A stretch of 64,000 nt of DNA from Serinicoccus hydrothermalis (GTDB lineage Bacteria; Actinomycetota; Actinomycetes; Actinomycetales; Dermatophilaceae), in contig NZ_CP014989.1 of the NCBI RefSeq assembly GCF_001685415.1, positions 2,356,001-2,420,000 of the forward strand, read 5' to 3'. Made by a program: the position numbers and the translations under genes. The notes under the pieces were generated by a model. That model saw only the letters and a list, made by a program, of their open reading frames with translations, did not search any database and was not told the origin of the DNA. This document shows positions 56,065-64,000 of this stretch, in pieces. How positions within the stretch are numbered: position 1 is the stretch's first letter; each line of letters begins with the position of its first letter.

Positions 56065-58107
56065 CACGCTACCGCTCCACCTGCGGTTCTTTGCCTGATT
56101 GTTACTTCTTGGTCCTTGCTTGGGGATGTGGTTGTGATGTTGGGTACTCGCAAGTGTCACGCAACGGTGCGTGGCTAGACGATGGGGTAGTGATTGTTGA
56201 TGGGTGTTCGTAGCGTGCTGGCTGGGGTGTTGTCGGTGGTGCTGGTGGGGGGTGGTTCTGCTCTTCCGGTGCTAGCGGCCGAGGGTGACCCGGCTGAGCC
56301 GTGGGAGGGGCCGTACGCCTCGGAGGAGGCGCCGGTGGGGGAGGTGCGTGAGCCGCGGGACGCGGTGGATATCGATCTGGAGCGGCCGGTGCTCGAGCCG
56401 GGTGATGAGGTCATTGCGCAGCGCACGGAGACGTCGAAGACGTTCGTGGGGGAGGAGCCGGGGCTGTTCGAGACCCGGGTGTTCACCGAACCGGTGCACG
56501 TGGCCACCGACGAGGGGTGGGTGGATGTGGACACCGAGCTGGTCGGGGAGGGTGGCCGGTGGGTGCCGCAGACCTCCCCGGTGGGGGTGTCGTTGGCCGG
56601 TGATGCTGAGGATGAGTCGCTGGCGCAGGTGGACCTGGAGGACGGGGTGTCGGTCGGGTGGGGCTGGTCGGGCGCGGCGGACGCCGCCCGTGCGTCGGCG
56701 CCGGAGAAGTCGTTGATGGCCGCTGCCAGTGAGGGTGCTGGCGAGGGGGTCGTGGATGGGGACACGGTCACCTACGAGGACGTGACCGACGGGGTGTCGA
56801 TGCAGCTGAGCCCGACGGCGACGGGGGTGAAGGAGGACCTGGTCCTGGACGATGCGCAGGTGCCGGGCGTGTTCTTCTTCGACCTGGACGTGGACGGTGC
56901 TTCGGTGGTGGAGGCCGGTGGGGGTGTGCATTTCCTGGATGAGGCCGGTGAGGTCGTGGGGGTGATCCCGGCCGGGTTCATGGAGGACGCCGAGGGTCAG
57001 GTCTCCGATGATGTGACGATCGAGGTCGTCGGGTCGCAGGACGCCCCGCGGTTGAAGGTGTCGATCGACACCGACTGGCTGCAGGAGGATGGCCGGGTGT
57101 TCCCGGTGCGGGTGGACCCGACGGTGACGTTCACCTCGGGGGTGGTGGACACCCATGTGGAGTCCGACCGCCCGACCACGAACTTCTCGGGGTACTCGTT
57201 CATGCGCGTCGGCAAGCAGCCGAACGGGAAGATCGGCCGCGGTTTCGTGCGGTTCGACCTGTCGTCGTTGTCGGGCAAGACGATCGACTACGCCCAGCTG
57301 CGGCTGAACAACCGGACCTCGATCGACTGCACCCCTCGTAAGGTCACGGCGCACCGGGTCACCCAGTCGTGGTCCACGGTGGGGATGACCTACCCCGGTC
57401 CGGGCTTCGCCGACATCCCGGCTGGCGACGTCACCATCGGCGCCGGTGCGTCCGGTTGTGACATGGAGCAGGCCCGCATATGGGTCTCGGGCGTGGTGCG
57501 GGACTGGGCCTCGGGCGAGGTCGACAACCACGGTTTCATGCTGAAGGGCAACGAGCAGGACACGTCCTCCCTGAAGTACCTGGACACCAGTGAGTTCTCG
57601 GACCCGGCCCGGCGTCCGCAGCTGGTGGTGTCCTGGCGGGAGTCGATGCTGGGCTCGCTGGGTTACTACACGATGAGCACCCAGCAGCTGACCGACCGGA
57701 CCCAGATGTCGGTCAACCTCTCCAACGGCAACCTGTTCGTGCAGGGCGCGGATGTGTCCCTGGCCGGCGTCGCCGGCATGGGCCTGTCGGTGAACCGGTT
57801 CTACAACTCCCGCGAGGACGCGGTGAACCCGGCCCGGGCCGGGCAGACCGGGACGGGGTGGACCCTGGACGTCGGCTCCGACATCCGCCTGTCGGTGAAC
57901 GGGTACGACGAGGAAGCCTTCTTCGAGGGCCCCTCGGGGTATCGCATCACCTTCCCCTACAACCGGGCCGACCAGGAGTACGGCAAGCCGGTCGGGTTGA
58001 ACGCCGAGCTGACCAGGTCCGGTAACGACTACACGGTGCACCTGGTCGACTCCGTGAACCGCCCCGGGTTTGGTGGAGGGTCTTGATCTCTACGGGAGAG
58101 TGGAGTC

Positions 58108-58431
58108 ATGCCTGCACCGAGGAAGTACAGCGACGAGCTGCGTGAGCGTGCGATCCGCACGGTGAACGAGACGATCAGGGAGAATCCGGGGATGCCGGTC
58201 AAACGCGCCTGCAGCCAGGTGGGTGAGCAGCTGGGCATCCCGGGGCCGACCCTGCGGAACTGGTTCCGTGGGCCCGGTCCCGCCGCCGGGTCGACCGCAA
58301 CGGCGACTGACCCCCACGAGCGGTTGGTGCAGCTGGAGAAGGAGAACCGCGAGCTGCGCCGGGCGAATGCGATCCTGCGGTCGGCATCGGCTTTTTTCGC
58401 GGCGGAGCTCGACCGCCCCTCAAGTCGCTGA
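58108..58431 (+). CDS. IS3-family transposase OrfA
   Basis: The 107-residue protein has a helix-turn-helix start (RKYSDELRERAIRTVNETIR, then GIPGPTLRNWFRG) and a leucine-zipper-like helix HERLVQLEKENRELRRANAI. It binds the IS ends. Near its 3' end the heptamer TTTTTTC (58392-58398) lets ribosomes slip -1 into orfB. Confidence 0.9.
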   Translation: MPAPRKYSDELRERAIRTVNETIRENPGMPVKRACSQVGEQLGIPGPTLRNWFRGPGPAAGSTATATDPHERLVQLEKENRELRRANAILRSASAFFAAELDRPSSR

Positions 58432-59405
58432 TCGCCTACGTCGACGAGCACAAGGACCAGTTCGGGGTCGAGCCGATCTGCACCGTCCTCACCGAGGCCG
58501 GTGCCAAGATCGCCCCGAGCACCTACTACGCGGCCAAGAAGCGCCCACCGTCGAACCGGGCGCTGACCGACGCCGCGATCGATGAGCGCATCCAGGCCAC
58601 CTACGAGGCCAACTACCAGGTCTACGGGGTGATGAAGATGTGGAAGGTGCTCAACCGCCAGGAGGTCCTCGACGAGCACGGCCGGCCCACCGGGCGCCGC
58701 TACCCGCCGGTGGCGCGGTGCACCGTGGCCAGGCGGATGAAGGCCCTGGGCCTGGTTGGCGCGGTCGCCGGTGACCACAAGCGGCCGCGGACGACGATCC
58801 CGGGCAAGGACGTCCACCCGGCCGACCAGCTGAACCGGAACTTCACCGCCCCGGCACCGGACAACCGCTGGGTGGCCGACATCACCTACGTGCCGACCTG
58901 GGCCGGGTTCGTCTACGTCGCCTTCGTCATGGACCTGTTCTCCCGGCGCATCGTCGGCTGGCGGGTCACCAGCTCGTTGCACACCGACCTGGCCCTGGAC
59001 GCCCTCGAGCACGCCGTCTGGCAGCGCCAGCGCCAGGGACGAGACCTGACCGGCCTGGTCCACCACGCCGACCGCGGAGTCCAATATCGAGCCATCCGCT
59101 ACACCGAACGCCTGGAGGAGCTCGGGATCGTGGCCTCGGTCGGGTCCAAGGGCGACTCCTACGACAACGCCGCCGCCGAGGCGCTGAACCGCGTCTTCAA
59201 GACCGAGCTCATCCGCCGCCAAGGCCCGTGGAAGACGCTCGAGCACGTCGAGCTCGAAGTCCTGCGGTGGGTCGACTGGTACAACACGACCCGCCCGCAC
59301 TCCTGGTGCGACTACCTCGCACCCGCAGCGTACGAGAACGGCTACTACGCTGCCCGCAACCCTTCGACGGCGACCGCCGCCGAAGCACACACGACTCTCC
59401 ACTGA
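58398..59405 (+). CDS. IS3-family transposase OrfB (via -1 frameshift)
   Basis: The DDE integrase-type catalytic half. Conserved acidic residues lie in WVADITYVPTW (Asp), LVHHADRGVQYRA (Asp) and DSYDNAAAEALNRVFKTEL (Glu, 35 residues after the second Asp). RPHSWCDYLAPAAYE is the typical C-terminal end. It has no clear start codon of its own and is expected as an OrfAB fusion after slippage at 58392-58398. The frame is open to 59405. Confidence 0.9.
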   Translation, partial: RGGARPPLKSLIAYVDEHKDQFGVEPICTVLTEAGAKIAPSTYYAAKKRPPSNRALTDAAIDERIQATYEANYQVYGVMKMWKVLNRQEVLDEHGRPTGRRYPPVARCTVARRMKALGLVGAVAGDHKRPRTTIPGKDVHPADQLNRNFTAPAPDNRWVADITYVPTWAGFVYVAFVMDLFSRRIVGWRVTSSLHTDLALDALEHAVWQRQRQGRDLTGLVHHADRGVQYRAIRYTERLEELGIVASVGSKGDSYDNAAAEALNRVFKTELIRRQGPWKTLEHVELEVLRWVDWYNTTRPHSWCDYLAPAAYENGYYAARNPSTATAAEAHTTLH

Positions 59406-62052
59406 ACCCGGGGCGGTTCACCGGGATGAAGTATCACTTCAACAACGGCGCAGCCCTGGACCAGATCGAGGACCAGCGCGGTAACACGATCACGATGAAC
59501 TACTCCGGTGGTGAGCTGGCCTCGATCACCGACACCCTCGGTGGGACGACCACGTTCGCGCACAACTCCGATGGGTTCGTGACCTCGATCACCGACCCGG
59601 ACGGGCGGTCGGTGACCTACGGGTACACCGGGCGGGACCTGACCTCGGTGACCGACCAGACCGGTGCCACCACCGGCTACGGCTACGACGCGGAGCACAA
59701 CCTGACCTCGATCACCGACCCCCGAGGCGGCATCACCCGGTACGGCTACAACGCCGACGACGAGCTCACCTCCGTGGAGTGGGCCGACTCCACCACCGCC
59801 TCCCCGAAGGTCACCACCTACGACCGCTCGATCAACGACCGGGTGGAGGTGACCCAACCGAACGGCAACGACGAGTGGCTCTACTACTTCGATACGCAGG
59901 GGCGTCTTGAGAAGACAAGCACCCCCCGTTCCGGTCCGGACACGGAGTACGCCTACGACGTCAACAACTCGGTCACGACCTATACCAACAACACCGGTGG
60001 GCTGGGCACCCTGTCCTACGACGGGTACAACGTCGAGTCGATCCAGTCCGACAACGGCGCCAAGTCCGAGTTCAAGTATGAAAGCCCGAACACCGGGGAC
60101 CGGCCGAGCAAGTACACCAACGCCCAGGGCGTAGCACTGGACTACCAGTGGAACAACTCCCAGGAGATGACGCGCGTGGAGCAGAACCAGGTGGTGATGG
60201 CGCAGATGAGCTACCGGTCGGCCTCACAGTCCTGCTCCGGGTCGCTGGCGCAGGCCACCGACGGACGCGGCCAGGTCACCACCTACACCTATGACTCGCG
60301 GTGCCGGATGACGAAGGTGGACCGGCCAGCACCGATGGGCGACACCACCATGACGTATGACTCCTTCGACCGGGTCCGCACCGTCACCGACGGGCGCGGC
60401 GCGAAGCAGACCATCAGCTACGACGCGAACGACCGGGTTACCTCCGTGGTCTACACCCGCAGCGGGGTCACCGGAACCGACAAGGTCGAGTACACCTACG
60501 ACGGCAACGGCAACCGCACCACCCGCATCGACACCGTCCCCGGCGCCGGCGCGAAGACCTCCACCTGGGCGTTGGACGCCCGAAACCGGGTCACCAACGA
60601 GGTGCTGCCCGAGGGCAACAACACCTACACCTACGACAAGGCGGGCAACCTGGCCTCGTTGACGAACGGGTGGGGCACCACCAGCTACACCTATGACGAC
60701 GAGAACGACGTCGCCTCGATCACCCCGCCGGTCGGGGACCCGATCACCTTCGACTACTACGAGCACACCTACGCCGCGGTCAAGTTCCCGAACCTGGTGA
60801 CCGATGCCCAGCACTACGACACCGACGGCCGGATCCAGAAGATCGACCACTACTACGACGACCCGAACCTGGCCGATGACTATCGCAAGTACACGCAGTG
60901 GGACTACGACTACAACGGCACCGACTCGATCTACTCCATCACCGACGACACCTACGACTACTCGTTGGACTACACCTACGACGCCAACGGGCGGATCGCG
61001 TCCTCCTACGGAACCTCCGAGGGCGACATCTTCGAGGAGAACTCCTACAGCTACGACGCGAACTCCAACCGCACCGCCTGGACCATCGGCTCGCGCGGGT
61101 CGACCTGGGACTACACGGCGTCCTACAACAACGCCGACCAGCTGACCTCGGTCTCCAAGGACGGCGGGCCAGCGACCACGTACAGCTACGACCAGGCGGG
61201 GAACCAGACCGCGAACAGCGAGGGCGCCGCGGCGACCTACGACACCCGGGGCCGGGCCACCCAGCTCGAGCACGAGGCCTCCAACCGGGGCAGTGAGACC
61301 GCGACCTACAACGGCACCTCCCAGGTCGAACGCACCAAGATCGGTGGCTGGACGTTCAAGAACTCCCTGCTCGGGATCACCTCCTCCACCCAGTCCGCCG
61401 AAGGGACCAGGCACTACGTGCACGCCCCCGACGGGCGGGTGCTGGCCGAGTACCGCGCGAAGAACAACACCTGGCGGTACTACCTGAGCAACCACCAGGG
61501 CTCCATCACCGGCGGCACCGACGATGCCGGGGACCGGACCGAGTCCTACGGGTACGGCCCTTACGGTGAGTACGCCTATGGCTCCGGCGGCGGCACCGAT
61601 CTCATCCACTGGCGCTACACCGGCGAATGGCTCGACGGCACCTCCGTCACCGGAAACGGCTACTACAAGATCGGCCTGCGCTACTACGACAACACCCTCG
61701 GCCGATGGGCCCAGACCGACCCCGCCGAACGCGCCATCAACCCCATGCAACCCGCCGAAGCCCAGCCCTACAACTACTCCGGCTGCAACCCCACCAACCA
61801 AACCGACCCCACCGGCGCCGCGCCGTCCGGGACCTGCATCGCCGGTGCCATCGGGCTGGGTTTGGGGATAGCCGGGCTGATGGCTAGCGGTGTTGGAGCG
61901 GCGATCGCAGCGACGAACGCGGCAGCGGCGGCAGCGGCGGGCACGGCGGTCACGACGGCAGGGGGGACAGCGGCGGCTGCAGAGGTAGTGGGCGTATTGG
62001 CCTCTGCGGGTTCCCTCGGCATTGGGGGTTACCTCTCTGCAGTGGATTGTCG

Positions 62053-62343
62053 ATGAGGTCCAAGGCTAAGAGGACCCACCCGGGTCCTACGACGGCGTTC
62101 CTTCACTTGGTGATAGGCGTTGTGCCCATGCCGATAGCCGGTGTCTTGGTGGGTATGGACATATCCCAGAATGGGTCCTACGACCTGCCGGTCCCGAGTT
62201 GGGTGATACTCATCGCCGCGTTGATCTGGGGTGGCGCATGGGGTACTACTTATGTGCGCTACCGCATTTGGCAGCAGGAAGAGCAGAACCTTCGGGTACG
62301 CGAACTAAACCAGGAAGGGCGCCACGGGACTGGACGCGACTGA
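62053..62343 (+). CDS. Two-TM protein coupled to the RHS gene, immunity candidate
   Basis: A 96-residue protein with a basic start and two hydrophobic helices (AFLHLVIGVVPMPIAGVLVG and VPSWVILIAALIWGGAWGTT), then a charged tail RIWQQEEQNLRVRELNQEG. Its ATG overlaps the RHS stop (ATGA), the usual arrangement of polymorphic-toxin immunity genes. The family is not recognised. The RHS gene is disrupted, so it may now persist as an orphan. Confidence 0.65.
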   Translation: MRSKAKRTHPGPTTAFLHLVIGVVPMPIAGVLVGMDISQNGSYDLPVPSWVILIAALIWGGAWGTTYVRYRIWQQEEQNLRVRELNQEGRHGTGRD

Positions 62344-62477
62344 AGCTCGCGTCTGGCCGGCCGGGCCAAGGCACAGGAAACCGAGCCAGCGATCACCGCG
62401 AGGTGTCACCCATCCGTCTTAAACTCACCTTTCTCAGGGCAGGTCAACGCCGCGATATGGATGGCCGGCTAGTGACC

Positions 62478-62504
62478 GGCTCGGTAACGACCGTTTTCGA
62501 GTCA
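62478..62504. repeat. 27-bp repeat, copy C
   Basis: GGCTCGGTAACGACC followed by GTTTTCGAGTCA. It lies 135 bp after the stop of the RHS partner gene, in the same orientation as copies A and B, so copies B and C bracket the RHS unit. Confidence 0.75.
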
Positions 62505-62548
62505 GGTAACGCCGGATCTGACCGGGCGTCTCGTCTGTGAGCCGGTTC

Positions 62549-62586
62549 GTCAACGGACAGCCTGTTCGAGGAGGCTGTCGATTGAC
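62549..62586. terminator. Stem-loop, possible terminator
   Basis: GTCAA and GGACAGCCT pair with AGGCTGTC and TTGAC across an 8-nt loop, giving an interrupted stem of about 13 bp. No T-run follows. It could end transcription from the RHS unit or be a repeat remnant. Confidence 0.4.
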
Positions 62587-62957
62587 GAAGGGGCTCTCAG
62601 TTGACGAGTCGGCTCAGAGTGTCCGCACTGCCGGCGTCGTGGACCGCCGCGCGCGGCTCAGCCGCGTGCTCCCGTGGCGCGCCGACAGCATGTGCTCGAA
62701 AGCCCGGCTCGAAAGGGTCAGCGGCTCGGTAGCCGTGAGCGGGGCGACTTTCGAGCAGCCCAACCGACCGCGTTACTCCACATGACGGAAAAGAATTTTC
62801 ACAGACCTCTTCCCCTCGGGCCGTGACAGGAGTATGTTGATCCGCCAAGCGGCACCGACCTGTTGGCATGGATAACCAGGACGGCGCCAGACGGATGATC
62901 CGGCAACCATGCGACGCGGCAGAGCGGCCGCGTCGTGAGCGTTGTGAGGAGACGCCG

Positions 62958-64000
62958 ATGACAGCAACAGCCCCCCAGGCCGGCCCAGCGGTTGACGCGG
63001 CGGCAGGTGTCGAGATCACCGCCAACGGCCACAGCTTCGCCGGCGAACGCCCCGAGCCGCACATCTCCGTGCTGGACTGGCTGCGCAGCCGTGGGCTGAC
63101 CGGGGCCAAGGAGGGCTGCGCCGAGGGAGAGTGTGGTGCCTGCTCGGTCCTCGTCCGCCGCCCCGACGGCGAGGGCAGCCGGTGGACCGCCATCAACTCC
63201 TGCCTCGTGCCCGCCGCCGCGCTGGACGGCCAGGAGGTCATCACCTCCGAGGGCCTCGGCTCGCCGGAGGCCCTGCACCCGGTCCAGCAGGAGATGGCCG
63301 AGCGCGGCGGCTCGCAGTGCGGCTACTGCACCCCCGGCTTCGTCTGCTCGATGGCCGCGGAGTTCTACCGTCCTGGGCGCACGCCGGCAGAGGCGGACCC
63401 GGCGTCCGCCTCCGCATCCGACGACCACGAGTGCGGCCCCAACGGCTTCGACCTGCACGCCCTCTCCGGCAACCTGTGCCGCTGCACCGGCTACCGGCCG
63501 ATCCAGGACGCGGCATACGCCCTGGGTATGCCCGAGCAGGTCGACGAGATCGCGTCCCGGCAGCAGCAACCGGCCCCGGCGGCCAGGGTCACCAGCCTCG
63601 ACGGCGAGCACGGATCCTTCCGGCGCCCGGCCGACCTGGCGGAGACGCTCGAGCTGCTGGCCGAGCACCCGGACGCGGTGCTGGTCGCCGGCAGCACCGA
63701 CTGGGGCGTCGAGCTCACCCTGCGCCACCGGCGCGCACCGCTGAGCGTGGCGATCGACCACCTGCCCGAGCTGCGCACCCTCACGGTGGAGCAGGACCGC
63801 ATCGAGATCGGCGCCGCCCTCAGCCTCTCCGAGATCGAGCGCAGGCTGGAGGGGGCGGTGCCGATGCTGGACCAGCTCTTCCCGCAGTTCGCCTCCCGGC
63901 TCATCCGCAACGGCGCGACCCTCGGCGGCAACCTCGGCACCGGCTCGCCGATCGGCGACAGCCCGCCGGCCCTGCTGGCGCTCGACGCCCGACTGGTCCT
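62958..64000 (+). CDS. xdhA: Xanthine dehydrogenase small subunit, N-terminal part
   Basis: The first 347 codons are visible and the gene runs off the right edge. The 2Fe-2S domains show GCAEGECGACSVLV (first cluster) and CGYCTPGF with LSGNLCRCTGYRPI (second). The FAD domain begins at about residue 215 with VLVAGSTDWGVEL and contains RNGATLGGNLGTGSPIGDSP. It oxidises hypoxanthine and xanthine to urate with the molybdopterin subunit, which should follow. GTGAGGAGACG precedes the ATG. It supplies urate to the operon at 35-37 kb. Confidence 0.93.
   Translation, partial: MTATAPQAGPAVDAAAGVEITANGHSFAGERPEPHISVLDWLRSRGLTGAKEGCAEGECGACSVLVRRPDGEGSRWTAINSCLVPAAALDGQEVITSEGLGSPEALHPVQQEMAERGGSQCGYCTPGFVCSMAAEFYRPGRTPAEADPASASASDDHECGPNGFDLHALSGNLCRCTGYRPIQDAAYALGMPEQVDEIASRQQQPAPAARVTSLDGEHGSFRRPADLAETLELLAEHPDAVLVAGSTDWGVELTLRHRRAPLSVAIDHLPELRTLTVEQDRIEIGAALSLSEIERRLEGAVPMLDQLFPQFASRLIRNGATLGGNLGTGSPIGDSPPALLALDARLV

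Larger units (their letters stand above)
58055..59420 (+). mobile_element. Complete IS3-family insertion sequence (1366 bp)
   Basis: The ends are TGAACCGCCCCGGGTT and its complement AACCCGGGGCGGTTCA, with similarity continuing inward (GTGGAG, GTC) for about 30 bp. They start TG and end CA as usual for IS3. A 3-bp target duplication CCG flanks it (58052-58054 and 59421-59423). It carries orfA and orfB with a frameshift heptamer and appears intact, so it may be active. Confidence 0.9.
56200..62056 (+). pseudogene. Secreted RHS/YD-repeat protein gene, split by an IS3 element
   Basis: The ATG at 56200 starts a Sec signal peptide (SVLAGVLSVVLVGGGSALPV). An adhesion-like domain with FSGYSFMRVGKQPNGKIGRG (DNRLRE type) follows, then YD repeats from about 59.4 kb and an RHS core ending GLRYYDNTLGRWAQTDPAER and NPTNQTDPTG. 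The last 80 residues are Gly/Ala-rich and hydrophobic, in the position of polymorphic toxin tips. The IS at 58055-59420 interrupts it. Removing the IS and one CCG gives VDSGMKYHF in frame, so the gene was intact before insertion. The residual parts show no other breaks. Confidence 0.85.
62344..62957. other. Gene-poor gap with repeats before the xdh operon
   Basis: No convincing gene is seen in this 614-bp stretch. It holds copy C of the 27-bp repeat (62478), a hairpin (62549), and several GCTCGAAAG/CTTTCGAGC words (62694-62760), including a degenerate inverted copy of the repeat at 62706-62719. The last 170 bp, with TTTTCACAG and CTCCACATGACGGAA, probably contain the xdh promoter. An 82-codon ORF at 62537-62785 has no start signals or recognisable content. 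Confidence 0.6.

Noticed and set aside
62537-62785. 82-codon ORF before xdhA
   Set aside because: No ribosome site or TANNNT box, no recognisable motif, and it spans the hairpin and GCTCGAAAG repeats.

Overview
The window is very GC-rich (about 70% or more by eye). It has actinobacterial features: many genes whose start codon lies 6-8 nt after a TANNNT box (leaderless transcripts), an Rpf-like secreted muralidase, a mycothiol-type PIG-L deacetylase, DUF3072 and a CE1758/CE1759 flavin pair. A high-GC Micrococcales actinomycete (Intrasporangiaceae/Ornithinimicrobium-Serinicoccus type) is my best guess, but this is inference. No rRNA, tRNA or CRISPR was recognised. The word GTATGCC/GGCATAC occurs about 70 times by eye, roughly ten times chance, and almost disappears from 51.7 to 63.5 kb, which marks that stretch as foreign.

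Layout. 0-34 kb is ordinary chromosome: transporters (CDF, FucP-like, SLC13, several MFS), regulators (two LysR, two OmpR-type, MarR, an ECF sigma factor), fatty-acid and flavin enzymes, and a MalY-type lyase. It carries a frameshifted GH32 sucrose hydrolase and a histidine kinase fused to a DUF4153-type membrane domain. Intergenic gaps here hold an unnamed family of 54-60 bp palindromes (four copies), a pair of opposed 22-bp repeat arrays, and a 38-bp tandem repeat. 34-46 kb is a purine-ureide-glyoxylate block: urate oxidase, HIU hydrolase and OHCU decarboxylase on the minus strand; an IclR regulator; a malic enzyme plus a DUF6986 aldolase-like protein; then hydroxypyruvate isomerase, tartronate semialdehyde reductase, glyoxylate carboligase and allantoinase. 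Xanthine dehydrogenase begins at 63 kb. Between them, 46-63 kb is accessory: a YefM-YoeB module, small membrane and zinc-ribbon genes, two frame-broken genes, an ars operon, and a large secreted RHS/YD-repeat gene split by a complete IS3-family element.

How the genes fit together. Xanthine oxidation to urate (XdhA), urate to S-allantoin (three enzymes), allantoin hydrolysis (AllB), and glyoxylate condensation and recycling (Gcl, GlxR, Hyi) form one nitrogen and carbon salvage route. Three promoters of this block carry the same operator half-site (TCCGYAT...AAG) as a pair of copies exactly 21 bp apart, just downstream of the -10 box. This is a self-consistent IclR-repressor regulon readable from the sequence. 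Allantoate degradation, glycerate kinase and the remaining Xdh subunits are not in the window.

The best candidates for undescribed biology are the RHS locus with its glycine/alanine-rich C-terminal tip and ATGA-coupled two-TM partner, flanked by copies of a 27-bp repeat; the palindrome/22-bp repeat family; the genome-word signal; and the DUF6986-malic enzyme pair in the glyoxylate regulon. All function calls rest on reading motifs by eye, without database searches.
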